This document shows positions 42,191 through 53,632 of a stretch of 64,000 bases of DNA, piece by piece (the stretch's first letter is position 1; every line of letters starts with the position of its first letter). The notes beneath the pieces were generated by a model that saw only the letters and a list, made by a program, of their open reading frames with translations, was not told the origin of the DNA and made no database searches. This DNA comes from Hortaea werneckii (lineage: Eukaryota > Ascomycota > Dothideomycetes > Mycosphaerellales > Teratosphaeriaceae). A program made the position numbers and the translations under genes. Location: NCBI GenBank assembly GCA_037044905.1, contig JBAOKB010000023.1, positions 37,646 to 101,645 of the forward strand. Direction: 5' to 3'.

Positions 42191-43456
42191 ATGAACTTCA
42201 GAACAATACTCGCAGCTGCGTCATTGGCAGCTAGTTTGGGGTTCGCCAGCCATGGCGATCACCAATCCGGAGACCGCAACGTCTCTATGGCCCTTTTCTC
42301 AGATCTCGAAGAACTCTCACGCATAGTCGACATTTCTTACTGCACGGGGCTCATCGCCACGGGCATATCCAAGCCGTTCCACTGCTGGTGCCGATGTAGT
42401 GACTTCCCCCATTTCGAACTGGTAAAAGACTGGCGGACTGGAATTAGCATGCAGAGCGACAGCGGCGGATACATCGCTCTGGACCATCACAAGCAGAGGA
42501 TCCTAGTTGCTTTCCGCGGAACAATCCACATGGCTGGGTGGCTGGCGAACTTTGGTCTTTCGCCGCAAGAATACACGCCTTTTCCCGGTGCTGAAGACCA
42601 AGTAAGTGGCGAAGTAGAAACTGGAAAGACCGCCAAAGCCAAAGGTCATGCTTCCTCGTGTGCGGACTGCACCGTACATACTGGCTTCTATAAAGCTTGG
42701 AACAACACTCGACCTCACGTCTTAGAAGCCGTAAATGAGCATGTTGAGCAATATCCTCAATATGAGCTTCATCTCGTCGGCCATAGCCTGGGCGCTGCAG
42801 TCGCCGCTTTCGCTGCTCTGGATTTTAGTGCTCGTGGCTGGGAGCCTGTGATCACCACCTTTGGGGAGCCACGTATCGGCAACGTCGCAACTAACAAACA
42901 TATCGACGAAGTCTTCGGCCTAAACCAAGACCCACAGAACTACGAGAATCATGATCAAAGTGCGCTTCGCTGGCGTCGCATCACCCACACTAAAGACCCT
43001 ATACCTCTGGTTCCGCCGACTGAATGGGGCTATGGCATGCATGCTGGTGAGATTCACATCACGAAGCCCTCGCTCTCTCCTAGTATCTATAACTTGAAGC
43101 ACTGCCACGGTGCATTTGACGAGGAGTGCATCGCTGGACAAGACCCGACATACCCGGAGAAGCTTGGGACAGCCATGCTCGAGAGAAAGAGTATCTGGGC
43201 AGCGCTGGTCCAGGCTATTCCGCAGCTATTGATCAGCATCGTGAAGTGGGAAGTGCCGCATCGGTATAGGCTCTGGCAGATGTTCATCTCGCATCGGGAT
43301 TACTTCTGGCGGCTTGGACTCTGTGTCCCTGGTGGTGATCCGACCGGGGGAGGCGGTGACTTCCCGGAACTCGAGCATTGGAGGGCGGAGAGAGGGATCA
43401 TGAGTGGTCAAGGTCCATTGGTCGAAGTGGCAAGAGAGGTGGAGAAAGAGCTTTAA
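42191..43456 (+). CDS. Secreted class 3 lipase
   Basis: A single exon encodes 421 residues from the ATG at 42191; upstream in-frame codons start with GTG and were not used. The N-terminus MNFRTILAAASLAASLGFAS is a clear signal peptide. The alpha/beta-hydrolase core shows ILVAFRGTIHMAGWLANF (the oxyanion region with the FRGT motif), HTGFYKAWNN, and the nucleophile elbow VGHSLGAAVAAFAAL with Ser at about 199. TTFGEPRIGN follows and carries the conserved Gly-x-Pro-Arg-x-Gly, then an Asp in THTKDPIPLVPP and a late His (EIHI or LKHCHG region). This is the fungal triacylglycerol lipase / feruloyl esterase fold. The extra 110 residues after the domain are longer than in Thermomyces lipase. Secretion suggests use of extracellular lipids or esters. 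Confidence 0.92.
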   Translation: MNFRTILAAASLAASLGFASHGDHQSGDRNVSMALFSDLEELSRIVDISYCTGLIATGISKPFHCWCRCSDFPHFELVKDWRTGISMQSDSGGYIALDHHKQRILVAFRGTIHMAGWLANFGLSPQEYTPFPGAEDQVSGEVETGKTAKAKGHASSCADCTVHTGFYKAWNNTRPHVLEAVNEHVEQYPQYELHLVGHSLGAAVAAFAALDFSARGWEPVITTFGEPRIGNVATNKHIDEVFGLNQDPQNYENHDQSALRWRRITHTKDPIPLVPPTEWGYGMHAGEIHITKPSLSPSIYNLKHCHGAFDEECIAGQDPTYPEKLGTAMLERKSIWAALVQAIPQLLISIVKWEVPHRYRLWQMFISHRDYFWRLGLCVPGGDPTGGGGDFPELEHWRAERGIMSGQGPLVEVAREVEKEL

Positions 43457-43592
43457 GAACCTTTGGATCAAGCACAAAACACGTCGCGACGAAAGCGAAT
43501 CAAGACCACTGCCATTGCGGTAACTGTTGAAGGCGACGGGAATACACGCCGCTCCTCTGGCAACACGCACTTGATCTAGGCCATCGCAGCTT

Positions 43593-45478
43593 CTAGTAAC
43601 AATATCGAAACCCTCGACTTTCCAGGTCGGTCCGATCGAGCATCCCTTCCCAAATGGCAATCCCCGTATCATCCCGTTCATCCTGCGTTCTCATTCTCCG
43701 CTTGTTACCGAAGTACATACACGCCCACAAGCCAGCGGCAGCTATTATGATGCCGGCGTAACAGATCAGTAAGGCTGTGATAGCGGAGAAATATCGTGGT
43801 GCCTCGTCATTAAAGAAGATCTGAGGCGCGAGGCTCTATCAGTACCGGCTATGGATTGAGTCATCAGAGCTTGAAAGGTTACTCACGTTGGACCCCGCAA
43901 TGTTCCCAGCACCAAAGAACAAGAACCACATGCCGTTAGCCACAGATCGTTTGGTATGTCCTCCGAAATTAGCGGTCATCACTGTCCAAGTAAGGACATT
44001 AATTGCCAGAGCTAAGAGCTGCAACCAGCTGCAGCCAAGGAGAGCCCAGCGATGATCAAGACCGATAAAGCGTATACCAAGAAGGCCCGCAAATGGCGGC
44101 AGAGATGCAGTTATCAACATCAGACATCTGGTGTTTGGAATATATGTCGCTGTGAGGCCACACAAGGTGATGCAGACGAAGCCGATGGCGCCGAGCGGAA
44201 GCTGAAGGAGCGTCGATTGTATAGAGGAGAACCCAAACCCCTGCATTCAAGTAAGAATCAGCGTCCACCACTTCGTGCGATTCAGAAGCATCCTCACCTT
44301 GATTAGAGAAGTCATAAAGTTGGTAACCCCACCCAAAATAATACCAGGCGCCAAACCGAGGATGGTAGTAAGCCAGACTTTGACATCGCAGAATGCCTCG
44401 ACCGCCTGCTTGCGGTTGAAGTGAGGGTTCTTGATGCCGACCAGATTCTTCGACGTCCGCCATACCGCCACGAGTTTCTCCTCATGAGAAAGAAAGCGAG
44501 CGTTTGCGGGTTGATCAGGTACCAGCAGCAAGAAGACAACGCCCCAGACAAAGTTCAAACCGCCATATGTCAGGAAGATAAGCTGCCAGGGCGTCACGGC
44601 CGCCTCTGTCACATGTCCGAGCCCATAGCTTACCAAGGAGGCCACTATATACGCAAGTCCGTTGAAGGCAAGCGAGATACACATCCTCAGCGGCGTCTCG
44701 CTCCGCGTGAACCACATGGAGATGATATTCATGCAGCTAGGGGCGATACCCGCTTCAGCCATCCCGAGAAAGAAACGAAGCGCTAGCATGCCCGCATAGT
44801 TGCGCGCGACGGCGTGGAGACAGATCAGCAGGCTCCAGAGCAGGATGTGGAGGCCAGTGTACCGGCCAATGGGTACTCGCTGGATAATGAGATTCGTTGG
44901 TAAGGACCAGAAGAGGAAGCCGAAGTTGAATATAGCAGCGCTCTGGAATCAAAAAACTTTTAGTCGCGCCCTCCTCCAAGGATTTGTCGATATAATGGAC
45001 CACAACCAGGAGCTGGAAAAAGACTCACCCATGCGAATCGATGCCCGGACAGCCCAAGGTCCTCGCGAAGATCATACGCTGAGGCGAAGTTGAGGGAGGT
45101 CTTGTTTAAGAACTGAAGACCGTGGGTGACGGCGACCTAAACAGTAGGATGATGGTCAGCATAGAGTCTCAATGGGCCACGCGATATCTAAAAGTCAAGG
45201 GGATCAAAAGAGAGGGGTCTCTTCCTGACAAGCGGCACGATGATAAGGTCCAATTTCCACCTGACGGCTTTAGCCCGACTCTCCAGCTCGTCTTCGGAAT
45301 ACTGGAGCATCTCCTTAAAGAGATCAGCAGCAATGTCTTGCGATTCGCCATGGCCGATCGAGACATGATTTCCCGAGCTGTCTTTCTCATCCAGCGACAG
45401 CGAGACGACTCGACCATCAGCATCCTCTTCACCTTTGCACGGGTCGGGGAAAGAAGGCGAAGGGATCTCGGTCTTCAT
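43593..45478 (-). CDS. MFS transporter, DAL5/TNA1 (anion:cation symporter) family
   Basis: Minus-strand exons 45478..45230, 45136..45029, 44942..44298, 44240..43887 and 43820..43593 encode 527 residues, all joined in phase 0. An N-terminal tail is followed by AVRWKLDLIIVPL at helix 1. The second exon gives FLNKTSLNFASAYDLREDLGLSG, typical of the family. EAGIAPSCMNIISMWFTRSE and LGLAPGIILGGVTNFMTSLI mark helices 4-5 and 7. The fourth exon has WTVMTANFGGHTKRSVANGM, the NxxGxTKR-like signature of the allantoate/nicotinate permease group. The last exon, APRYFSAITALLICYAGII, is the usual end. Substrates in the family include allantoate, nicotinate, pantothenate and biotin precursors. A second acceptor 15 bases earlier in the last intron would add five residues. 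Confidence 0.9.
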
Positions 45479-46690
45479 GATGAAAACTATGCTGCTGCTT
45501 CGTCAATCTCGATTGGTACAAAGAAAAGAGGAAATGAACCAGCCCTTATGACACGTCCTCAAGAAATAGAAAGAAAACCCAGAAGCTCCCTGCACCTCAT
45601 CAAGGTATTTCCAGGACCAAATCATCAAGGTAGTGACAAGACCCTCTCTCAATGGTCATAGCGTCGTCCAAAACCCATTGCAACATATCTGTCTGCTAAG
45701 AAATACGCGCTTTTTCCAGAAAGAATAGCTGCCGTACGAGCCGTAGACTGGACGGTCATAGGTCGAGCAAGTGTGGACCGTTAGATTTGGATTCCTGAGA
45801 TTGCGGGAGAAAAAGGCTAGGTACCATCAATGTGGCTTCTCAACGCCAGCGAGGAAGGTGAAGAAGAAATTCCCGCAATTTCTCGTGAGCAGGCATCGGG
45901 CACTGTATCAAAGTCATCCACCTGTGACGCTTGACAACGTTTGCGTTCCTTTCCATCAGGCGTAAACGACAAATTGCTCACACACCCGAATAGAGAGGGC
46001 ACCAAAATAAGAAAAGTAAAGGGGAAAAAAAAAAAAGCACATCCTACAACAAACAATCCTCATTATTAAACAATTATCATGCAACCATTATCTTCAACCT
46101 CTCTCCGGGGAGGAAGGGAGGAAGGAAGAGGACCATCTTCCTTCACGTCTCAAACTTGACCCCTTAACCCCCTCCTCTCCTCTATCTCCCCCCTAAAGTT
46201 GCCAACTCCTTTCGCTCAAAACACGCAAAAGAACGCGCGGAGCTCCAGGGTATCAAAAAGAAGAAGAAAAAAGAAAAAGGACCAACGCCATTATTATCGC
46301 TATGCTCATAGACAGACAGACGGTGGGTGAAGATACTCCCCTCTTTTGTAGCATTCCAAGCCCCTCCCGTCTCTCGGAGTGTATGCAAGAACCGAGGAAA
46401 AGAGGAAAAAGAGAAGGACAGAGAGGTTAAGAAAAAAGAAAAAAAAAAGAAAACACAACAGAAGATCCCTTTTTTCCAATCCCCCAAACTTCATCAACTT
46501 TCGACCGGGGGACACAATGCCCGTGCCTGTAACGCCCCAAACACGCGCTTCGCAAGAAGACTGGGAGAAGAGAAGTCTTTTTCCTCGACGTAGACAATCC
46601 TTTCGTTTTTTCTTTCTCCAACTTCACAATCAAGGACCCAAGCCAGAAATCGAGACAGCCCAATGAGAACGCGGCTCAGCCGTGCGAGCT
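45479..46690. other. Intergenic region with purine-rich tracts
   Basis: About 1.2 kb lies between two minus-strand genes. The stretch 46220-46480 is strongly purine-biased on the plus strand (AAG/GAA/AGA-rich, with A runs). An A-run is at 46025-46036. The frames through these tracts read as Lys/Glu or Phe/Ser low complexity and are not genes. Confidence 0.5.
46220..46480. repeat. Low-complexity polypurine tract
   Basis: The plus strand has several blocks made almost only of A and G (near 46250-46280 and 46390-46460), separated by mixed sequence. It lies in the 3' flank of the coiled-coil protein gene, which is read from the other strand, so its transcript would be U/C-rich there. This is probably simple slippage sequence. 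Confidence 0.6.
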
Positions 46691-49282
46691 CTACTCGCCA
46701 GTACGGCGACTACTCCGCTCCTCGTCCTCCTCAAGGACGTCGCTGAGTCGCGTGGGATGATGATGCGCCGTACTAGCCGATCGTAAATGCTCCCAACCGC
46801 CACTGCCGCCACCGCCGCTGCCGTACGTTTGGCCCTCATATGGGGACTGGGCTTCTTCCCCGCTGGTCGGATGATAGTCCGCCATAGCTTGGGCGCTGGT
46901 AGATGGGACGGTGGGCGCTTCCGGGAGGACTTCCCCGCCCATCCCGTGACCGCTGCCGCCGGCTTCTCCGTACGAGGAGCCGTAGCGCGCGGCGAGTTCA
47001 CGCTCATGTCGGATGGCGTCTTCGTCGTAGTCATCGTCGTCATCACCCGTTGCATGGTGGCGTCCGCCACGACCACCACCACCGCGCTGCGGACGACGGA
47101 AGACAATCGGACGGCCTTGGTCATCGTGGCGGATGTTGCCTGCGCTGTCTATAGCATACTCAGTTTCGCCCTCGCTGATGGTGTCAACATAGCTTGGTTC
47201 TGAGCGGACGTCCTCTCGTGGCATTGGTGGAGCTTGACTGGTCTGTGCTATTGGGCCATGTGACGATGATTGTGGGGAGTGGAGGAAAGTTTCGGAGCCA
47301 GCATGCTGGTAGAAATCATCTTGCCCTCGCTGGTGAGATCCTGGCATAGCAGTGGTTTGGAAACCTGAGCCGCCAGACATGGGCGCACTGCCGGTAGGTC
47401 TGTAGGACCCTGTAGCCAAACTCTCTTTGTCCGGCTCATGATGCAGCTGTGGATGCTGACTCTGCTGTGCTTGCTCAGTGAAGGGGTCCGTATTGGTGGG
47501 GCTCGGCTCTTCGCGATAATATTGCTGTTCCTGTGATGGCGATCTTACACTCGCCGCGCGAGGATCTGGCGGCACATACGGGTATTGCTGCTGGGAATGG
47601 AAGTTCCCGTCACTCGTCATCGGACGTTGGCTACCACCTGTCCCGCTCCGAGAGGGACCTCCATAGTAGGGAACGACAGATACGCCCGAGATGGTGATCA
47701 TTCGGCCAGCCTTCAAGTTCTCGGCGCGTACTTGTTCTTCGTCGCTCTTCCTACCGAGCTCCTCCCATGCACGGCGAGCTTCTTCCTTGGAGATCATGAG
47801 CTCGCGGCGCATCTCAACAACCTCACGCTTGGCATAGCCTGCGGCCTCCTCGGCCTCGGCTCGCTTGAGGGCTGCTTCTTCTCTCGCACTACGCTCCAGC
47901 CTCAGTTGGCGGTCCATCTGAGCTTGCATCTCGGAGCTGCGCTCGGTGTCTGCACGCGTCTCAAAGAACCAACGCTGAAACTTGCGCTCACTGCTGGCAC
48001 GCAGGCGCTGGAGCTCAACTACGGCGTGGAAGAGGTTGGCTCCCGCTGCTGACAAGTCCGTGATCTGGCGGTTAAGAGTGGAAGCGTTCGGGATCGTGTT
48101 ACGTATATCCTCTGTGTTCTGCTCAAGCTTGTGAAGCCAGTAAGAAGTTAAGCCCTCCCAGTGAGACGAAAGGGTCTCCCATCTCTCGAACGCGTGCGGA
48201 AACGATGTCGGACCGGTACGCTGACCTTGCTCCGCTTGAGATGCGCCAGCAGTCGATTGAGGTGCACTTGGTTGCCTGGGTGCTCCTTGGCTCTGCTGTG
48301 AACGCCTAGTTCCACCAGCACTTGACTGCACACGTGGCTGCGATTCCGGCTGAGGTGCACTCGACACTCGTGGCCTAGGATTTGGATATTCCTGGGTCCG
48401 GCTCACCGGCTCACCGAGCACATCAGCACCAGACACTTTGCCAGTGCCGCTTCTCCTATCGCCGGCGCCGTCAAAGCCATGGTGCTGGGATGGGTCTTGC
48501 TGATATTGGGACTGCGGCCTCTGTGAGGATCCTGTCACAGCTGCGGCGCGCCTCTCAACACTCCGCCTTCTCTCCTCTGCCAACCTCCTTGCCTCCTCAG
48601 CTTTCTGTTCTTCCTGTCTCCTTGCCTCCCGTGCATTTCTGTCTCTCATGACATCTCTTGGGGTTCTGATTCCGGACGGCGTGCCAGACCCCGCGACAGG
48701 CACTGGACCATGGGAACGCGCACCGCCATTAGAAGCACGCCCTCCGCCGAGGTCTGACATCTGAGCGTTTTCCTCCTCCAGATCTGGTGTGAAACTGTTT
48801 GGATGACGGATAGCCTCTTCAAGCGTGAAGAGAATGGCAGCGTGAGTGCGACCCGAGGTACGGAGTGCTGGGTGTGGTGGCTGCGAGTGAGAATAGGCGC
48901 TCGTAGCCCGACGGTGCGAAGGCCTGGGAGCGGGTGGTTCGAGCGGTGGTGTTCTTACCGTGGGCTCCGGGGAGGGATGCCTTCTCGAGCCGACCGACTT
49001 GGAATGAGTATGGCCCAAACTTCTCACGTCGTCAAGTCGCGGGGTCCGTCGTAGGGTGTGGGCACTGCCGGCGGAGGACGAGGGTCTTGAGTAGTCTGAT
49101 ATTCCAGTCGCGCGATGATGATATGCCGAAGCCTGCTCCTGGCGTTGCTGCTGAATTAAGGATGTCGTGTACCGCTCGTGGGTATCGTAACGGTCGTTAA
49201 AGGTGCGGAGGATTGGGGTGGACACGGCGGCGAAAGTGCCGGTAGATGTGGGTAAGGTCGCAGTGGTAGAGGCGGTGGTCGG
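46691..49282 (-). CDS. Large Pro/Gln/Ser-rich protein with central coiled coil, function unknown (5' end unresolved)
   Basis: The minus-strand frame is open from 49282 to the stop at 46691, about 860 codons. No ATG is in frame before 48760 and a stop lies just upstream of 49282, so the true start must come from an upstream exon or be the ATG at 48760. I do not recognise a named domain. Conserved-looking parts are AAILFTLEEAIRHPNSFTPDL (about 148-168 from 49282), a Glu/Arg-rich helix (RQEEQKAEEARRLAEERRRS), and a helical core FERWETLSSHWEGLTSYWLHKLEQN. The core leads into a coiled coil with EAALKRAEAEEAAGYAKREVVEMRREL. The last 330 residues are disordered, with Gly runs, and contain YVDTISEGETEYAIDSAGNIR. 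A cytoskeletal or scaffold role is only a guess. Confidence 0.65.
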   Translation of the reverse strand, partial: PTTASTTATLPTSTGTFAAVSTPILRTFNDRYDTHERYTTSLIQQQRQEQASAYHHRATGISDYSRPSSSAGSAHTLRRTPRLDDVRSLGHTHSKSVGSRRHPSPEPTVRTPPLEPPAPRPSHRRATSAYSHSQPPHPALRTSGRTHAAILFTLEEAIRHPNSFTPDLEEENAQMSDLGGGRASNGGARSHGPVPVAGSGTPSGIRTPRDVMRDRNAREARRQEEQKAEEARRLAEERRRSVERRAAAVTGSSQRPQSQYQQDPSQHHGFDGAGDRRSGTGKVSGADVLGEPVSRTQEYPNPRPRVSSAPQPESQPRVQSSAGGTRRSQQSQGAPRQPSAPQSTAGASQAEQGQRTGPTSFPHAFERWETLSSHWEGLTSYWLHKLEQNTEDIRNTIPNASTLNRQITDLSAAGANLFHAVVELQRLRASSERKFQRWFFETRADTERSSEMQAQMDRQLRLERSAREEAALKRAEAEEAAGYAKREVVEMRRELMISKEEARRAWEELGRKSDEEQVRAENLKAGRMITISGVSVVPYYGGPSRSGTGGSQRPMTSDGNFHSQQQYPYVPPDPRAASVRSPSQEQQYYREEPSPTNTDPFTEQAQQSQHPQLHHEPDKESLATGSYRPTGSAPMSGGSGFQTTAMPGSHQRGQDDFYQHAGSETFLHSPQSSSHGPIAQTSQAPPMPREDVRSEPSYVDTISEGETEYAIDSAGNIRHDDQGRPIVFRRPQRGGGGRGGRHHATGDDDDDYDEDAIRHERELAARYGSSYGEAGGSGHGMGGEVLPEAPTVPSTSAQAMADYHPTSGEEAQSPYEGQTYGSGGGGSGGWEHLRSASTAHHHPTRLSDVLEEDEERSSRRTGE

Positions 49283-51433
49283 CTACTGCTGTCTTGACGT
49301 AGCGTTGCGCATGCGCGAGCACCGAGGCTAATGTATGTCCCAGTCACCGCGCGGGCACAATGCCTCGTGCAGAAGCCCGGCTATGGTGAGGCGGTGAGGG
49401 GATCCAAGGGTGGGCTATGGTCGCCTTGGATGCGGCGGTGGTGGTGGTGGTGGTGATGCGCGCAGTCGTGAAGCCGCGGAGGTGGTGGGCTGCTGGAGTG
49501 GAAGAGAGGGTGTGTGAGCGCGAGCGTTCTTGGCCGACCCAATGCCATCATTTCCAACCGACAGCGAAATTGTCGCGTGCTGCGACGCGCGGGTTTTGAG
49601 TGTGTGGCAGGGGATACGGACGCGGTGGACGAGGCTGGCGGGATGGGGGATGGCTGGGTAGTTCAATCACGCCGGCCGGCTTCGAAGCTTGGTGCTTGGA
49701 CGTCTCGCCCTCGCCGCTTGCTCACCCAATCCCGAGGCGCGACGCTGACGCGACTTGACGAATGAAAGACTCTCAACTTACTCACCTGCAATAGAGTGGA
49801 ATCGATCCCAAGATGGATGGATATTTTTGGGCCGGTCGGACGCGCTGTCTGTCGGCTTTTCATGTATCTGTCGGGGGGTGGAAGGGGATGGCGTCACGCG
49901 TCGGCTGTCATGATGTGAGGCGGATGTAATGAGTGAGTGAGTGAGTGAGTGAGTGAGTGATGCGCTGGCGGTCCTTGGAACCTTGGAAGTGGGTTGGAAT
50001 CGACTTCCAGCGTTGCTTGTGTGCCTAGCCTTGCACTGAGGAAAGCACGACCGGGCTCTGTGTTCGACCGCCTGCTCCTTCCTCCCACCAAATCCGACGG
50101 CTTCTCGGCTATCCAACAGTAAACGAAGCAGGTAAGGCAAGGTATGATACAGCAGAGTGCATGGACACTGATCTCGCTCCTCTCTGTGCGACTTCAATCC
50201 GGGTCCCTCGTTCGAGCGCCGGTCTCGTCTTCAGAGCTTCCCACGGGCCAGCACCACCAGCATCACCAGTAGTGAGAGGAGCCCGTTGTGACGTGACCGC
50301 TATAAGCCAGGCATCGAATACCCATCCCCGACAACTTGTCTTCTTCTCTCCTCCTATCGCGTCACATTGCGCGCACCGTCCAGTAAGTTAGGCTCTGCCA
50401 GCGCACGCGCGTGGCGAGCCACCCCGGTCTTCATCCTGCCGACCGGACTGACTTCCCGTCCGCATCAAACGCTGCTGATGTCCATCGTCCCGTGCGCGAC
50501 AAAGCCAGCCGGATCCATGTCCATCGACCCAAGCAATATAGGACGTGATATAAATCTGATATGGAGCGCAGAAAAGGAAATGACGAGGATGAGGAGAAAG
50601 GCAAAGAGAGCTCTCCCTTCCCCTCCTCCTCCAATCTCTTTAAACGAAAATCCACGCGCTCGACTGAGACCTGCTGATCTCGAGGTTTGCTGCTTTCGCA
50701 AGAAACCACCCAATCAAGCTCTCCCCCATCCATGTGCTTCATGCAAGGGTGCGGAACGGGTCGAATATGCATCCACTACCGAGGGGCAAAGGCAGATGCC
50801 AATCTCCACTCTTTGAACGGCGAGCGCGTGGTCTACATTACTACTATCACGATACATAAGATACAGCCATTCCAAACAAACGTCGGTTTCATCTTATACG
50901 CTACGTGCCTATAGCAGATCGTCGGATATATACAGTTCATGCAAGGTACAACCCAAACGGACAATAATCTCAGGGGACAAACGGGAAGTCTCCCGGTGAT
51001 ACGCAGTGAAATTTCCAGACGTTCGTTATCCACTATGCATGGATATTATTGCCAGAGAATCCATGCATTTTGCTCAGTTTTGCACAATCGGAATTGTCTG
51101 TTCGCTCGCTAGCACGTGCAGTTATAGGGGCGCGAATGGCCAAGTGACGATAACTTTGGCACGTGATGTATCCTGCTCTACGGCCTACCAACGAATCTGC
51201 CAAAGAGCACCTGGGCCTTTTATGGTGCTGAGCTTGACACTGAAATCCACGCAGTGACCGTTACAAATCGTACCTCCGCCACCAGACGTGGGCGAGCATT
51301 AGCAGATTAAGGACCAAAAAAAAAAGTTTAGAAATCTCTAGCATGACCAAGGTGACCAAAGTGCAGTTCCGCTTCAGCCCTGCGTTAGACTTTACCGGCG
51401 GAGACGTAGCCACCAAAGAAGCACTCATCATCA
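49283..51433. other. Long intergenic region
   Basis: About 2.1 kb between two minus-strand genes probably includes the promoter and first exon(s) of the coiled-coil protein. A GTGGTG-type run lies at 49437-49454 and a GAGT microsatellite at 49931. Frames here are short and unmatched. Confidence 0.45.
49931..49960. repeat. (GAGT)n microsatellite
   Basis: Seven and a half perfect copies of GAGT stand in a row. The position is intergenic, upstream of the coiled-coil protein gene. Such tetranucleotide runs are length-variable between strains. Confidence 0.95.
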
Positions 51434-53632
51434 TTACCGAGCTTCAGCAAGCTCACACATGAACTCTCTAAAGTCGCCCTTGGTCGCATCCTCGATATCC
51501 TCCTGCAGCTCGCGCCCCTGCTTTTCCTTATACGCGCGCTTAACCCGGACCAAATGCGCCTTGTCCCAATGCAGACGGACGAGTCGCGAGATGAGCAGCT
51601 CATAGCGGAGCTCGTCTTCCTTGTTCTTGTCCAGAATGTCTTGGATCGCGTGTTGCAGGAGCATGGCGTCGCGGACGGGTTTGTTGATCACGCCGTTGAG
51701 GATGTGCGCTATTACCTCGCCCTAGAAGAAGATTCGCCGTCAGTGACTGCAGTCTGCTGAGGTACGGTGGCGTTCGAAAGCCTAACGAAAAACCCTTGTG
51801 TGAAAGAAAGGAGGAAGACTTACCACAAGGTTATTACTCTTCCTCAACGCCGCCCGAGCGAAATTCTCCCGGTACGTACTCTCATACATCCTCAGCACAT
51901 CGCGGAGATGGGCATCGCTTCTGCGAACGATAATCTCCAACATGGCGCTCTCGCCGCCTTGCTTCGCACTCAGCGCCTGATGCAGGATCTGCACATCGCG
52001 CGTGCGATACTCGACGGGGAAGACGTCCTGATCTTCCTGCCGCCGCTCCTCTAACGCCATCAGCACCGCCGTCCGGAACTTGTCCATCTTCAGCTCCTGC
52101 TCCATGCAACGCACCAGATCGTCCGCGTACCGCTTGTCGTTGAACTCGTCCTTGATGTTCCGGATCTCCAGGTTCGTCCGGCCCATCAGGCTCTCGATCA
52201 GCAGCTCGCGCCGGCTTCCGTGGGATTGGTACCAGAAGTTGGCCCAGTAGCCTTCGCTCTCCCACCGTCCCAGCGCCGTCACGTAGGCTGCTTTCCCGAA
52301 GTTGCCTGCTAGCTTGACTTTCAGGTGTTTGGGGAGATTGATCCCTTTCCCTTGGATCTTGACTTGCTTCTTGTATTCTTTCCGGAGCGCCCACATGTCG
52401 TCGTGGGATAGCCCGGGCAGGATGTCGATGATGGGGTCCGAGTCGATCTTGTGATGGCTTAGCGCTTTGGCGATCTTGGTCGCATCGCCCTCCGCATCGT
52501 AAAGGACTACCCGCTTCTTCTCCTTCCCTCGCTCAGCATCTCTGGCCAGCTTGTCTTTGCTTTTTCGTCCATCTCGAGAGCCCTGGGATGATAGTAGCTC
52601 AAGGTCGCTGAGGTCGTCGTCAAGCTTCATAGCCGATGGCATTGGTGATAAGGATTGATAGGTGCCATGGTAAGCTTCGAGCAAAGGGCTTGGAGGGGGC
52701 ATGTAGCCTGCACTTAGGTCAGGCCGATCGCCACCAGAGACCGACAGTCGATTTGGTCTCGGTCCAAGTCCAGGTGATGGCGGTGGTTGCAAGCCATGCT
52801 GCTGCGTATTGAGTGACAGGCGGTGAACTTTGGAAGAAGAAGACTTGCGGTCTCGCATACCTTCGCTTGGCCTGATTTCTCTAATATCGGCGCCATTAGA
52901 AGATCTTCCAGCCTTGTCGGGTGTGTAGGTTCTCGAGAGCTGCTCTACCGGTCGTGGAGAGCGTTTATAGTCCAGCGGCGCGGCTCCATTCTGCGGTATG
53001 GCCGTATAAGTTATGCTATCTGGTGTTGGTGCATATTGATAGCTGTACGAGGTAGACCTTCCATTGCCATTGGTAGCTTTTGGCGTGTACTTGTAAGCCG
53101 CGGAAGAGCTATTGTAGGCTCCCGCGTCGGGATACTGAACTGGGGCCCCGTCCAAGGAGGGATGCCATGCCGCTTTCTGCTTTACAGCACTGCTATCACC
53201 GTACGCCAGATCGTCATCATCTTCCTCCGGCCACGATGGGAACTGCGCTGTCGGCTGACTATACCCAGATCTTCCGCTCGGGGGTAAGTCCTGATACGCG
53301 CCTGCCGTCCAACCCCCGTCATCGACAGGATAAGGCAAACTTGCAGGCAATGGAGGCTGAGAGAGTGGTCCGCTGTTACTCGGAAAGTAGGTGGATCTTG
53401 CCGTGCCACCCTGAGGGGTTTTAACCTCGTAGGAAGGGGCTGCGCTTTTACTTAAGCTCCCCGGGACATTTGTGTCCGCAGAAGTCTGAGCTTTTGATGG
53501 TCGGTAGCCGTAGGTGGCGCTCGAGGAGGAGGCCTCGGGCGCCCGTACATTGCTTCGTGACCGCGATCTGTCACGTGTAGCTGACTTGGAACGACTACGA
53601 GAAGAACGGTGGTCGTCCGGTCTCAGTGACAT
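51434..53632 (-). CDS. Annexin with long disordered N-terminal region (fungal annexin XIV-like)
   Basis: Minus-strand exons 53632..51824 and 51721..51434 (102-base intron) encode 698 residues. The codon two before the start is GTG, so 53632 is used. Residues 1-370 are Ser/Tyr/Pro-rich with an RSRS-type N-terminus (SRSRSKSATRDRSRSRS). The annexin core begins with YDAEGDATKIAKALSHHKID and DPIIDILPGLSHDDMWALRKEYKKQ, a good first repeat. Three more follow: LMGRTNLEIRNIKDEFNDKR, RDVQILHQALSAKQGG (with IIVRRSDAHLRDVLRMYEST), and a last repeat in exon 2 (LISRLVRLHWDKAHLVRVKRAYKEK). The GxGT calcium loops are mostly lost, so membrane binding may be weak or calcium-independent. Fungal annexins of this type are known from Neurospora and Aspergillus; their roles are unclear. 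Confidence 0.88.
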
